Positions 24,131 to 33,498 of a stretch of DNA of 39,894 bases are shown here, piece by piece (the stretch's first letter is position 1; each line of letters starts with the position of its first letter). The DNA comes from Macromonas nakdongensis. GTDB taxonomy: Bacteria > Pseudomonadota > Gammaproteobacteria > Burkholderiales > Burkholderiaceae_C. Under the pieces are notes generated by a model. That model did not search any database. It was not told where the DNA came from and saw only the letters and a program-made list of their open reading frames with translations. The translations under genes and the position numbers were made by a program. The stretch is taken from assembly GCF_002837145.1 (NCBI RefSeq), contig NZ_NWMV01000015.1, positions 1 through 39,894 of the forward strand. The letters run 5' to 3'.

Positions 24131-24781
24131 ATGGACCTCCTGCAACTGCTGATTGACTTCATCCTGCACGTCGACCAGCACCTCGCCAGCTTCATCGCCA
24201 CCTACGGCGCCTGGGTCTATGCCCTGCTGTTCCTGATCATCTTCACCGAAACCGGCGTGGTGGTCATGCCCTTCCTGCCGGGCGATTCGCTGCTGTTCGT
24301 GGTGGGTGCCCTGGCCGGTGCCGGCCTGCTCCACCTGCCCCTGGTGATGGCGCTGCTGCTGGTGGCCGCGGTGCTGGGCGACCAGACCAACTACACCATC
24401 GGCCGCCATTTCGGGCCACGGGTGTTCCAGTGGGAGAACTCGCGCTTCTTCAACAAACAGGCGTTCGACCAGGCCCACGCCTTTTACGAGCGCTATGGCG
24501 GCATCACCATCGTGCTGGCGCGCTTCATGCCTTTCATCCGCACCTTTGCGCCCTTCGTGGCCGGGGTGGCCGCCATGACGCGCAGCAAGTTCACCGCCTT
24601 CAATGTGGGCGGGGCGGTGCTGTGGGTGGTGGGCCTGACGCTGGCCGGCTACTGGTTCGGCAACCTGCCCTGGGTGCAGCAGAACCTGAGCAAGATCATC
24701 TGGGCGCTGATCATCGTGCCGGGCCTGATCGCCTTGTTCGGTCTGTGGCGGGCCAAGCGGGCCGAGGCGGCGGCCCCCTGA
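24131..24781 (+). CDS. DedA family membrane protein
   Basis: 216 residues. MDLLQLLIDFILHVDQHLAS, then several hydrophobic segments. DedA/SNARE-associated markers: FTETGVVVMPFLPGDSLLF, ARFMPFIRTFAPFVAGVAAM and FNVGGAVLWV. DedA proteins are inner-membrane transporters linked to undecaprenyl-phosphate recycling and membrane potential; the conserved acidic residue (E in TETG) and the Arg pair in the R-F-x-P-x-x-R motif are present. The ATG at 24131 has no strong ribosome binding site. Confidence 0.93.
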   Translation: MDLLQLLIDFILHVDQHLASFIATYGAWVYALLFLIIFTETGVVVMPFLPGDSLLFVVGALAGAGLLHLPLVMALLLVAAVLGDQTNYTIGRHFGPRVFQWENSRFFNKQAFDQAHAFYERYGGITIVLARFMPFIRTFAPFVAGVAAMTRSKFTAFNVGGAVLWVVGLTLAGYWFGNLPWVQQNLSKIIWALIIVPGLIALFGLWRAKRAEAAAP

Positions 24782-24888
24782 AGCCACGGAGGGGTTCGGC
24801 ACGTGGTGGGCCCCGGGTGATGGCCGTGACCCGGCGGCAAAATGTCACGGCAACGACGTTTGAAGGATGGCCCCACGCCATCCCCCCC

Positions 24889-24894
24889 TACAAT
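24889..24894 (+). promoter_or_regulatory. -10-like element (TACAAT) upstream of pntAB
   Basis: TACAAT in CCCTACAATCCGCCC, 58 bases before pntA. A perfect 7-base hairpin GGATGGC/GCCATCC (24865-24883) lies just upstream, between the dedA stop and this element. No convincing -35 was found. Confidence 0.35.
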
Positions 24895-24952
24895 CCGCCC
24901 TGGAGTATTCGCGTTGCGTCAAGATAGGCGCGCTACCAAAAAGGAGACAGGC

Positions 24953-26536
24953 ATGCTGATTGGGGTTCCCAAGGAGACGTTTGCGGGCGAGAAACGGGTG
25001 GCGACAGTGCCCGATGTGGTCGAAAAGCTCGTCAAGCTGGGCTTTTCCGTCCAGGTGGAAAGTGGCGCGGGTGACGCGGCCCATTTTGCCGACGACACCT
25101 ACCGTGCCGCGGGTGCCACCGTGGTACCCGACGCCCACACCATTTGGGGCCAATCCGACATCGTCTTCAAGGTGCGCCCCCCCGCCGCCGAAGAAGTGGC
25201 GCAGTTGCGCGAAGGCGCAGCCCTGGTCGGCTTTGTGTGGCCGGCGCAAAACCCCAACTTGATGGCGCAGCTGCAGGCCAAACAGGCCACCGTGCTGGCC
25301 ATCGACTGCCTGCCGCGCCAGCTCAGCCGTGCGCAGAAAATGGACGCGCTGACCTCGCAGGCCGGCGTGAGCGGCTACCGCGCCGTCGTGGAAGCGGCCA
25401 ACGCCTTCGGCCGCTTCTTCAACGGCCAGATCACCGCCGCGGGCAAGGTGCCCCCGGCCAAGGTGTTCATCGCCGGTGCCGGCGTGGCCGGTCTGGCGGC
25501 CATCGGCACCGCCGCTAACCTGGGCGCCATCGTGCGCGCCAACGACACGCGCGCCGAGGTGGCCGATCAGGTCAAATCGCTGGGCGGCGAGTTCGTGAAG
25601 GTGGACTACGAGGAAGAAGGCTCGGGCGGTGGCGGCTACGCCAAGGTCATGAGCGAGGGCTTCCAGGCCGCGCAGCGCGCCATGTACGCGCAGCAGGCCA
25701 AAGAGTGCGACATCATCATCACCACCGCGCTGATCCCGGGCAAACCCGCGCCCAAGCTGATCACCGCCGAGATGGTGCAGAGCATGCGCCCCGGCAGCGT
25801 GATCGTAGACATGGCGGCCGAGCAAGGCGGCAACTGCGAACTGACCGTGCCCGGCGAGGCGGTGGTGCGCCACGGCGTGACCATCGTCGGCTACACCGAC
25901 CTGGCCAGCCGCCTGGCCAAACAAAGCTCCACGCTGTATTCGACCAACCTGCTGCGCCTGACCGAAGAGCTGTGCAAGACCAAAGACGGCGTCATCCACG
26001 TCAACTTTGAAGACGATGCCATCCGCGGCCTGACCGTGGTCAAAGAGGGTGAGCTGACTTGGCCCGCCCCGCAGCCCAAACTGCCGCCTGCGCCCGCAGC
26101 CAAGCCCGCCGCGGCCGCCGCCCCGAAAGCGCCCGCGCACGGCCACGGCCCGGGCGAGCCCATGTCGGCCAAATCCCTGGCCACGGTGTTTGGCGTCGGC
26201 GCCGTCCTGTTCTGGTTGGTGGGCTCGTTCGCGCCGGCCAGCTTCCTGTCGCACTTCACGGTGTTTGTGTTGGCCTGCTTCGTGGGCTACATGGTGGTGT
26301 GGAACGTCACGCCCTCGCTGCACACCCCGCTGATGAGCGTGACCAACGCCATTTCTTCCATCATCGCCATCGGGGCGCTGGTGCAGGTAGCGCCGCCGCT
26401 GGACGCGGTGGGCGCGGCCAACCGGCCCAACAGCCTGATCCTGGGCCTGGCGCTGGTGGCGCTGGTGCTGACCGCCATCAACATGTTCGGCGGTTTCGCC
26501 GTGACGCGTCGCATGCTGGCCATGTTCCGCAAGTAA
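24953..26536 (+). CDS. pntA: NAD(P) transhydrogenase subunit alpha
   Basis: 527 residues. N-terminal domain I binds NAD(H): [31 protein letters not shown] (about 175-185) and [13 protein letters not shown] Pro/Ala/Lys linker (~370-400) leads to about four membrane helices from residue ~405 ([12 protein letters not shown] to the end). This is the fused E. coli-type alpha subunit. With PntB it couples proton entry to hydride transfer from NADH to NADP+. AAGGAG ribosome binding site 7 bases before the ATG; pntB begins 25 bases downstream. Confidence 0.97.
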   Translation: MLIGVPKETFAGEKRVATVPDVVEKLVKLGFSVQVESGAGDAAHFADDTYRAAGATVVPDAHTIWGQSDIVFKVRPPAAEEVAQLREGAALVGFVWPAQNPNLMAQLQAKQATVLAIDCLPRQLSRAQKMDALTSQAGVSGYRAVVEAANAFGRFFNGQITAAGKVPPAKVFIAGAGVAGLAAIGTAANLGAIVRANDTRAEVADQVKSLGGEFVKVDYEEEGSGGGGYAKVMSEGFQAAQRAMYAQQAKECDIIITTALIPGKPAPKLITAEMVQSMRPGSVIVDMAAEQGGNCELTVPGEAVVRHGVTIVGYTDLASRLAKQSSTLYSTNLLRLTEELCKTKDGVIHVNFEDDAIRGLTVVKEGELTWPAPQPKLPPAPAAKPAAAAAPKAPAHGHGPGEPMSAKSLATVFGVGAVLFWLVGSFAPASFLSHFTVFVLACFVGYMVVWNVTPSLHTPLMSVTNAISSIIAIGALVQVAPPLDAVGAANRPNSLILGLALVALVLTAINMFGGFAVTRRMLAMFRK

Positions 26537-26561
26537 GCCACCACCAGAACCCGGAGCGAAC

Positions 26562-27974
26562 ATGACTGCCAGCCTGTCCACCATGGCCTACATCGGGGCC
26601 ACCATTCTTTTCATCCTCAGCCTGGGGGGCTTGTCCACCCCGGAAACCGCCCGCCGCGGCAACCTGTTCGGCATGGCCGGCATGGCGATTGCCGTGCTGG
26701 CCACCATCCTGGGGCCCCGGGTCACCGGCGATGGCGTGGCCTACATCGTCGTGGCCTTGGTCATCGGCGGGGCCATCGGCCTGCTGGCCGCCAAAAAAGT
26801 GCAGATGACGCAGATGCCCGAGCTGGTGGCGCTGATGCACAGCCTGGTGGGCCTGGCCGCCTGCCTGGTGGGTTTTGCCAGCTATGTGGACACGTCCGTC
26901 GCCTTCACCGGCGCCGAGAAGGTGATCCACGAGGTCGAAATCTACGTCGGCATCCTGATCGGCGCGGTGACCTTCAGCGGCTCCATCGTGGCCTTTGGCA
27001 AGCTGTCGGGCAAGATCGGCGGCAAGCCTTTGCTGCTGCCCGGCCGCCACTTCCTGAACCTGATCGCGCTGCTGGTGGTGGTCTGGTTTGGCCGTGAATT
27101 CGTGGCCGCGCACGACGTGAGCGCCGGCATGACGCCGCTCATCGTCATGACCGTGATCTCGTTGCTGTTCGGCATCCACATGGTGATGGCCATTGGCGGC
27201 GCCGACATGCCGGTGGTGGTGTCCATGCTCAACAGCTACTCGGGTTGGGCTGCTGCCGCCACCGGCTTCATGCTCAGCAACGACCTGCTGATCGTGACCG
27301 GCGCGCTGGTGGGGTCCTCGGGCGCCATCCTGAGCTACATCATGTGCCGCGCCATGAACCGCAACTTCATCAGCGTGATCGCGGGTGGTTTTGGAGGCGG
27401 CGCACCCAAGCCCAAGGCCGAAGGCGGTGCCGCCGAGCCCCAGGGCGAAGTGCAACCCGTCGGCTCGACCGAAACCGCCGAAATGCTGCGCGAGGCCAAG
27501 AGCGTCATCATCGTGCCCGGCTACGGCATGGCGGTGGCCCAGGCCCAGCACACGGTGTTCGAAATCACCCAGCTGCTGCGCGAAAAAGGCGTGGACGTGC
27601 GTTTCGCCATCCACCCGGTGGCGGGCCGCATGCCCGGCCACATGAACGTGCTGCTGGCCGAAGCCAAAGTGCCCTACGACATCGTGATGGAAATGGACGA
27701 AATCAACGCCGATTTCCCCGAGGCCGACGTGTCCATGGTCATCGGCGCCAACGACATCGTCAACCCCGCGGCGCAGGACGACCCGAGCAGCCCCATCGCC
27801 GGCATGCCGGTGCTGGAGGTGTGGAAGGCCAAGACCAGCATCGTGATGAAGCGCAGCATGGCCAGCGGCTACGCCGGCGTGGACAACCCGCTGTTCTACA
27901 AAGAGAACAACCGCATGTTGTTTGGTGACGCCAAGAAGATGCTGGACGAGGTGCTGAACGCGCTGCGCGCCTGA
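26562..27974 (+). CDS. pntB: NAD(P) transhydrogenase subunit beta
   Basis: 470 residues. About eight membrane segments, then the NADP(H)-binding domain III from about residue 310: [52 protein letters not shown] and [18 protein letters not shown] are all hallmark PntB motifs. A supplier of NADPH at the inner membrane. It follows pntA after 25 bases with a CGGAG-type ribosome binding site, and ends at a strong terminator. Confidence 0.97.
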   Translation: MTASLSTMAYIGATILFILSLGGLSTPETARRGNLFGMAGMAIAVLATILGPRVTGDGVAYIVVALVIGGAIGLLAAKKVQMTQMPELVALMHSLVGLAACLVGFASYVDTSVAFTGAEKVIHEVEIYVGILIGAVTFSGSIVAFGKLSGKIGGKPLLLPGRHFLNLIALLVVVWFGREFVAAHDVSAGMTPLIVMTVISLLFGIHMVMAIGGADMPVVVSMLNSYSGWAAAATGFMLSNDLLIVTGALVGSSGAILSYIMCRAMNRNFISVIAGGFGGGAPKPKAEGGAAEPQGEVQPVGSTETAEMLREAKSVIIVPGYGMAVAQAQHTVFEITQLLREKGVDVRFAIHPVAGRMPGHMNVLLAEAKVPYDIVMEMDEINADFPEADVSMVIGANDIVNPAAQDDPSSPIAGMPVLEVWKAKTSIVMKRSMASGYAGVDNPLFYKENNRMLFGDAKKMLDEVLNALRA

Positions 27975-27992
27975 CCGCGCCTCGAACCGCCC

Positions 27993-28032
27993 ACGGGCCA
28001 GCCCTTCGAACGGGGGCTGGCCCGTTTTTTTT
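27993..28032 (+). terminator. Rho-independent terminator after pntB
   Basis: ACGGGCCAGCCC (27993-28004) pairs perfectly with GGGCTGGCCCGT (28014-28025) around a 9-base loop, followed by T at 28025-28032. Confidence 0.95.
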
Positions 28033-28061
28033 CGGTGAGGCGGATGGCTTAAACTGCCGCC

Positions 28062-28553
28062 ATGAGCGAACGTTGGAAACCCAGTGCCACCGTGGCGGCC
28101 GTCATTGAAAAAGACGGCCGTTTTTTATTGGTGGAAGAGCACACCCCGGAAGGCCTGCGGCTGAACAACCCGGCCGGCCACTTGGACGAAGGCGAAGGAC
28201 TGATCGACGCCTGTGCCCGCGAGGCACGCGAAGAAACCGCACACGCGTTCACGCCCACCCAGTTGGTGGGGGTGTACATGTCGAAATTCCACCGGCCCGC
28301 CCGGGATGGCAGACCCGCCGAAACCTTCACCTACCTGCGCTTTGCATTTTGCGGGCAGTTGGGCGATTTTGACCCCCAGCAGCCGCTGGACACCGGCATC
28401 GTGCGCACCGTGTGGATGACGCCCGAGGAAATCCGGGCCTGCCCGGAACGCCACCGCAGCCCTCTGGTGCTGCGCTGCATGGAGGACCATCTGGCCGGCC
28501 AGCGCTTCCCCCTGTCGCTGATCTACACCCACCCCTCCGTCACCCAGCCTTGA
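28062..28553 (+). CDS. Nudix hydrolase, NudJ-like
   Basis: 163 residues. The Nudix box GHLDEGEGLIDACAREAREE keeps G-x5-E-x7-R-E-x-x-E-E, so the catalytic Glu residues are present. The usual Gly near its end (EExGU) is Ala-His here (EETAHAF). Upstream, LLVEEHTPEGLRLNNPAGHL matches NudJ, a nucleotide/HMP-pyrophosphate phosphatase. NudJ often precedes mnmA; here a YaeQ gene follows after 3 bases, probably in one operon. Confidence 0.9.
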   Translation: MSERWKPSATVAAVIEKDGRFLLVEEHTPEGLRLNNPAGHLDEGEGLIDACAREAREETAHAFTPTQLVGVYMSKFHRPARDGRPAETFTYLRFAFCGQLGDFDPQQPLDTGIVRTVWMTPEEIRACPERHRSPLVLRCMEDHLAGQRFPLSLIYTHPSVTQP

Positions 28554-28556
28554 CCC

Positions 28557-29117
28557 ATGGCCATCAAGTCCACCATCTTCAAGGCGCACCTGCAGATCGC
28601 CGACATCGACCACAACTACTACGCCGACCACGCCCTGACCCTGGCCCGCCACCCCAGCGAAACCGACGAGCGCATGATGGTGCGGCTGGTGGCGCTGGCG
28701 CTGAACGCCCACGAACTGCAGGACGCCTGCGGCGGCGACGGCACCCTGGCCTTTGGTGCTGGCCTGTCAGACCCGACCGACCCGGACGCCCACCTGACCG
28801 ACTTCACCGGCCGCAAGCGCCTGTGGATCGAGGTCGGCCAACCGGAAGACAAGCCCCTGGCCAAGGCCTGCAGCCAGGCCGACGCGGTGCGCGTCTACCC
28901 CTTTGCCAGTTCGGCCGATGTGTGGTGGAAAGGCATTGAAAGCAAGCTGACCCGGCTGGACAAGCTGCAGGTCTGGCGCCTGCCGACCGACGCCGCCCCG
29001 GCCCTGGCCGGCCTGGCCGAACGCAGCATGCAGCTGCAGGCCACGCTGCACGACGGCGTGCTGACCCTGAGCAGCGACAAAGGCAGCGTGGCGCTGGAGC
29101 CGCAACGCTGGAAGTGA
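28557..29117 (+). CDS. yaeQ: YaeQ family protein
   Basis: 186 residues, full length. MAIKSTIFKAHLQIADIDHNYYADHALTLARHPSETDERMMVRLVALAL is the YaeQ signature. The family has a PD-(D/E)XK nuclease-like fold; the candidate catalytic stretch LWIEVGQPEDK contains the Glu and Gln. A biochemical role is not established. It starts 3 bases after the Nudix stop and is convergent with rsmE. Confidence 0.93.
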   Translation: MAIKSTIFKAHLQIADIDHNYYADHALTLARHPSETDERMMVRLVALALNAHELQDACGGDGTLAFGAGLSDPTDPDAHLTDFTGRKRLWIEVGQPEDKPLAKACSQADAVRVYPFASSADVWWKGIESKLTRLDKLQVWRLPTDAAPALAGLAERSMQLQATLHDGVLTLSSDKGSVALEPQRWK

Positions 29118-29138
29118 GCGGCGCGGGAGCTGGTGGCC

Positions 29139-29879
29139 TCAGCCCACCAGCCGGGCCAAGGCCGCCAGCGCCGCGGTTTCGGCGCGCAGCACGCGCGGCC
29201 CCAGGCTGACCGGGGCAAAACCGCTGGCCAACAAGCGGGCCTCCTCGGCGGTGGACAGGCCGCCTTCCGGCCCGTGCACCAGACACACCGGGACACCGGC
29301 GGCTACGCCGACCGGACCAGGCACGGCCACCGGCAAAGGCAAAGAACCTGCCGCCAAGGACAGGACCCCGCGCCAGACGCCCTCGGCCGGTGGCGCCTCG
29401 CGCAGCCATTCCTCCAGCGTGCGCACCGGGTGCACCGTGGGCACGCGGTTGCCGCCGCATTGCTCGCAGGCGCTCACGGCCACGGCCTGCCAGTGCGCCT
29501 GCTTTTTCTCGGCGCGCTCGCCTTTCAGGCGCAGCACGCTGCGCTCGGTCATCAGCGGCTGAAGGCTGGCCACGCCCAATTCGGTGGCCTTTTCCACCAG
29601 CCAGTCCATGCGGTCGTTGGCGGGCATGCCCACGGCCAGGTGCACGGCGCGCCCCGGTTCGCGTTCGGTGGGGGTGTGCGCCAACGCCTCCACCTCCACG
29701 CTGGTGCGGCCCATGCGGGTCACGGTGGCGCTCCATTCGCCGCCCCGCACCGGGTCGCCAAACAGGGTGATGGCGTCGCCCGGCTGCAGACGCAGCACCT
29801 GCACGTGGCGGGCGCCTTCGGGACTCAGCTCGAACGCCTGCCCAGGCTGCAGGGCGGCGGGGTGGTGGATGCGGGGCAT
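29139..29879 (-). CDS. rsmE: 16S rRNA (uracil1498-N3)-methyltransferase
   Basis: 246 residues. N-terminal PUA-like domain (MPRIHHPAALQPGQAFELSPEGARHVQVLRLQPGDAITLFG), then the SPOUT knot domain: DWLVEKATELGVASLQPLMTERS, EQCGGNRVPTVHP, HGPEGGLSTAEEARL and LGPRVLRAETAALAAL. It methylates U1498 of 16S rRNA. It lies 13 bases downstream of amgK, probably in one transcript. Confidence 0.96.
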   Translation of the reverse strand: MPRIHHPAALQPGQAFELSPEGARHVQVLRLQPGDAITLFGDPVRGGEWSATVTRMGRTSVEVEALAHTPTEREPGRAVHLAVGMPANDRMDWLVEKATELGVASLQPLMTERSVLRLKGERAEKKQAHWQAVAVSACEQCGGNRVPTVHPVRTLEEWLREAPPAEGVWRGVLSLAAGSLPLPVAVPGPVGVAAGVPVCLVHGPEGGLSTAEEARLLASGFAPVSLGPRVLRAETAALAALARLVG

Positions 29880-29892
29880 GGGCAGGACCGGC

Positions 29893-30999
29893 TCACATGC
29901 GGCCGTAGGCGAAGCCGCTGGCGGCCTCCCAGCCTTCGACCTTGTCGATCAGGCGCAACAGCGGCCCCAGTTCGCGGTAACGCAGCGCGGTGCTGCGGAT
30001 GTAGTGGATGAAGCGCGGCGCGTCGGCCAGGTACTTGGGCTTGCCGTCGCGCAGCGTCAGGCGCGCGAAGATGCCGGCGACCTTCAGGTGGCGCTGCAGC
30101 CCCATCCACTCCACCGCGCGGTAAAAGGCGCCAAAGTCCTCGCTCCAGCCGTCAAAATCCATCAAACCCGCTTTGCGCGCCTGCTCCCAATAGCGGATGG
30201 TCACGTCCAGCACCATGTCTTCCTCCCAGCTCAGGAAGGCGTCGCGCAGCAGGCAGGCGATGTCGTAGGTGATGGGGCCGTAGACCGCGTCCTGAAAATC
30301 GAGCACGCCCAGGCGCTGGTTGGGGTCGTCGGCGCGCGGCAGCATCAGGTTGCGCGGCATGAAGTCGCGGTGCACGAATACGCTGGGCGCGGCCAGGTTG
30401 CGTGCGACGATGGTGGCGAAGGTCTGGTCCAGGGTGGCGCGGCTGGCGTCGTCCAGCGCCACGCCCTTGTGCTGGGCCAGGTACCAGTCGGGAAAGAATT
30501 GCAGCTCGCGGCGCAGCAGGGCTTCGTCGTAGGCCGGCAGCACGCTGGGGCGCGAGGTCTGCTGCCAGGCCAGCAGGGCCTGGGTGGCGTCCTTGAAGTG
30601 GGGCAGGGCATCGGCCGGGCGTTGCGGGTCGAGCGCGGTGAGTAGGGTCTGGTCGCCCAGGTCGCTCAGCAACATGAAGCCTTGGGCTTCGTCCCAGGCC
30701 AGGATGTCGGGCACGCGCACGCCGGCGGCGCGCAGCAGGGCGGCCACGTCCACGAAGGGGCGGCAGTTTTCCTTCTCGGGCGGGGCGTCCATCAGCACCA
30801 GCGAGCCGCCGCCGTGCGCGGCGTCGCGGTCGGCACGGAAGTAGCGGCGGAAGCTGGCGTCGGCCGAGGCCGGCCGCAGGGTCTCGGGGCGCAGGCCCTG
30901 GGCCGCCACCTGGGTCTGGAACCAGGCGGTGAAGGCGACCTGGCGGGCGGCGTCGCTCCAATCGATGCCGTGGGAAGCGGGAGGTGCGGTGTGGGACAT
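29893..30999 (-). CDS. amgK: Anomeric N-acetylmuramate/N-acetylglucosamine kinase, AmgK-like
   Basis: 368 residues, aminoglycoside phosphotransferase fold. The catalytic loop is FVHRDFMPRNLML (about 207-219), and the metal-binding motif LDFQDAVYGP is at about 231-240. Next to lptD this is the AmgK type, which phosphorylates MurNAc at C1 in the cell-wall recycling pathway described in Pseudomonas. Its usual partner murU is not downstream; rsmE is. It is divergent from lptD-surA-rsmA. The ATG at 30999 is followed by SHTAPPASHGIDW. Confidence 0.85.
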   Translation of the reverse strand: MSHTAPPASHGIDWSDAARQVAFTAWFQTQVAAQGLRPETLRPASADASFRRYFRADRDAAHGGGSLVLMDAPPEKENCRPFVDVAALLRAAGVRVPDILAWDEAQGFMLLSDLGDQTLLTALDPQRPADALPHFKDATQALLAWQQTSRPSVLPAYDEALLRRELQFFPDWYLAQHKGVALDDASRATLDQTFATIVARNLAAPSVFVHRDFMPRNLMLPRADDPNQRLGVLDFQDAVYGPITYDIACLLRDAFLSWEEDMVLDVTIRYWEQARKAGLMDFDGWSEDFGAFYRAVEWMGLQRHLKVAGIFARLTLRDGKPKYLADAPRFIHYIRSTALRYRELGPLLRLIDKVEGWEAASGFAYGRM

Positions 31000-31104
31000 G
31001 GAAGTGGGCGCCGCGGGGCGGCCTTGAGGCTCATGGATAATGGGCGCTTATTCTACGAACGCGCGCGCGGCGGCGCGTGCCAGCCCCCGCCACTGCCCCT
31101 GCCC

Positions 31105-33498
31105 ATGCCCGTCTTGTCCCGTTTGCCCGACCTGCTGCGCGCCCTGGCCCCCGCCCCCCGCTGGACCGCCCTGGCCTGCTTGTGCGTTTCGGCCTGGCCG
31201 GCCGGCGCCACCGAAGCCGCAGGCGCCGATTGGCCGCTGCAGATGAGCGACCGGCTGGCCGAAAAACTGCCCGGCGCTGCCGGCAGCGCCGCCCCCACCT
31301 TCGTCTACGGCGAGCGCATCAGCGGCCAGACCGGGGTGAACACCGTGGTCGAAGGCCAGGCCGAACTGCGCCGCCACGACACCGTGTTGCGCGCCGACCG
31401 GCTGGAGCACCTCCAGGCCAGCGACACCGCCATCGCCGAAGGCCAGGTGCGCATCAACCGCCTGGGCAATGTGTTCGAGGGCCCGGCCCTGCGGCTCAAG
31501 CTCGACACCTTCGAGGGCACGTTCCAGCAGCCGCGCTTCCAGCTGTTGCGCAACGGCGGTGTGGGCGACGCCAGCCGGGTCGATTTCGTCCACCAGGACC
31601 TGGCCGTGGCCCACGACGTGCGCTACTCCACCTGCCAGCGCCCGCCCCTGGGCAACTGGATGCCGGACTGGCTGGTCACCGCCAGCCGCATCGAGTTCGA
31701 CAACGTCGAGGAAACCGGCACCGCCACCAACGGCGTGCTCAGCTTCAAGGGCGTGCCCATCCTGGCCTCGCCCTGGGTCAGCTTTCCCCTGTCCGACCGG
31801 CGCAAGTCCGGCGTGCTGCCGCCCACCATCAACCTCGACAACCAGAGCGGCCTGGAAGTCACCCTGCCCTACTACCTGAACCTGGCCCCCGACCGCGATG
31901 CCACGCTCTACCCTACGGTGATGAGCAAGCGCGGCCTGGACCTGGGCGGCGAATTCCGCTACCTCGACCGCGACTACGCCGGCACCCTGCGCGGCTCCTT
32001 CATGGCCTCGGACAAGCTGCGCAACGAAGACCGCTGGGCCCGCACCGTGCAGCACAACCACCGCTTCGAATCGGTGCCGGTGCTCGACCGCGTCGGCCTG
32101 CGCCTGAACCTCAACCGCGTCAGCGACTACAACTACTGGCGCGACTTCCCCCGCACCAGCACCTCGCTGACGCAACGCCTGCTGCCGAGCGACGCGGTCG
32201 TCACCGCCCAGCGCGGGGCGTGGTCGTTCTCGGCCGGGGCCTACACCTGGCAGACCCTGCAGGACGTGGACGCCCCCATCGTCGCTCCCTACGACCGGGT
32301 GCCCTCCATCGGCCTGCGCCACAACCCCAGCCGCTTCACGCTGGCCGGTCTGGACAACTGGCGCTGGTCGCTGCTGGCGGACACGACCCAGTTCCGCGTG
32401 GACCGCGCCGCCAACCCCAACGGCGTCAACGGCACCCGCAGCCTGGCCGTGGCCAAGCTCAGCCGCGCGTGGCAGGCGCCGGGCTGGTACGTCACCCCCG
32501 GGGTGCAGCTGCACACCCGCAGCTACCAGTTCGACCAGGCCCTGGGCAACGGCCAGCGCAGCGCCAGCTACGCCCTGCCCACCTTCACGCTGGACAGCGG
32601 CCTGTTCTTCGACCGCGACACCACTATCTTCGGCCGCGCCGTGCAGCAGACGCTGGAACCGCGCGCCTACTACGTCCAGACGCCCTACCGCGACCAGAGC
32701 TTCCTGCCGGTGTACGACACCGCCGCCTACGACTTCAACCTCGCCACCATCTTCACGCCCAATCCCTACGGGGGGCACGACCGCATCGCCGACACGCGCT
32801 CGCTCACCCTGGGCCTGACCTCGCGCCTGATCGAACCCGACACCGGCGCCGAACTGCTCAGCCTGGGCGTGGCCCAGCGCATCCGCCTGCGCGACCAGCT
32901 CGTCACCCTGCCGGGCGAAACCGTGGCCAACGACCGCCTCAGCGACCTGCTGGTGGGCGCCTCCATCAACTGGGTGCCGCGCTGGTCTTTCAACGGCACG
33001 GTGCAGTTCAACCCGAAAGACGGCGAATCGGTGCGGACCACGCTCGGCGCCCGTTACCACCCTGGCAATTACCGCGTGTTCAGCGCCGCCTACCGCCTGC
33101 AAAAAGGCAGCAGCGAACAGATCGACCTGGGCTGGCAGTGGCCGCTGAGCGACCTGTTCAGCGGCCCAGCCGCGCCCGACCTCGGCGCCGGCCGCGGCCT
33201 GGGGCCGGGCCACTGGTACAGCGTCGGCCGCCTGAACTACAGCCTGCAGGACCGCCGCGTCGTCGATCTGGTCGCCGGCTTCGAGTACGACGGCGGCTGC
33301 TGGATCGGCCGGGTGGTGCTGGAGCGGCTGCAGCAAAGCCAGAGCAGCGCGAACCAGCGCATCCTGTTCCAGCTCGAATTCACGGGCTTCTCGCGCATCG
33401 GCTCCAACCCGCTGCAGACGCTCAAGAACAACATCCCGCGCTACCAGTACCTGCGCGAGGACATCAACCCGCCGAGCCGCTTCGAACGCTATGAATAA
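31105..33498 (+). CDS. lptD: LPS-assembly protein LptD
   Basis: 797 residues. Signal peptide MPVLSRLPDLLRAL...WPAGA. N-terminal OstA-like domain (VVEGQAELRRHDTVLRADRLEHL, AEGQVRINRLGNVF) followed by the large beta-barrel. One Cys occurs in RYSTCQRPP and one in DGGCWIGRVVLERL, consistent with one inter-domain disulfide (E. coli LptD has two). With LptE it inserts LPS in the outer membrane. An in-frame ATG at 31033 is rejected: it lies in an AT-rich promoter-like patch (GATAAT at 31036-31041, TATTCT at 31049-31054) and would add Arg/Pro-rich sequence before the signal peptide. The gene overlaps surA by 8 bases. Confidence 0.95.
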   Translation: MPVLSRLPDLLRALAPAPRWTALACLCVSAWPAGATEAAGADWPLQMSDRLAEKLPGAAGSAAPTFVYGERISGQTGVNTVVEGQAELRRHDTVLRADRLEHLQASDTAIAEGQVRINRLGNVFEGPALRLKLDTFEGTFQQPRFQLLRNGGVGDASRVDFVHQDLAVAHDVRYSTCQRPPLGNWMPDWLVTASRIEFDNVEETGTATNGVLSFKGVPILASPWVSFPLSDRRKSGVLPPTINLDNQSGLEVTLPYYLNLAPDRDATLYPTVMSKRGLDLGGEFRYLDRDYAGTLRGSFMASDKLRNEDRWARTVQHNHRFESVPVLDRVGLRLNLNRVSDYNYWRDFPRTSTSLTQRLLPSDAVVTAQRGAWSFSAGAYTWQTLQDVDAPIVAPYDRVPSIGLRHNPSRFTLAGLDNWRWSLLADTTQFRVDRAANPNGVNGTRSLAVAKLSRAWQAPGWYVTPGVQLHTRSYQFDQALGNGQRSASYALPTFTLDSGLFFDRDTTIFGRAVQQTLEPRAYYVQTPYRDQSFLPVYDTAAYDFNLATIFTPNPYGGHDRIADTRSLTLGLTSRLIEPDTGAELLSLGVAQRIRLRDQLVTLPGETVANDRLSDLLVGASINWVPRWSFNGTVQFNPKDGESVRTTLGARYHPGNYRVFSAAYRLQKGSSEQIDLGWQWPLSDLFSGPAAPDLGAGRGLGPGHWYSVGRLNYSLQDRRVVDLVAGFEYDGGCWIGRVVLERLQQSQSSANQRILFQLEFTGFSRIGSNPLQTLKNNIPRYQYLREDINPPSRFERYE

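Noticed and set aside
31024-31054. GATAAT...TTATTC dyad before lptD as a Fur box
   Set aside because: The outer hexamers fit but the centre does not; better explained as promoter elements of the divergent amgK/lptD pair.
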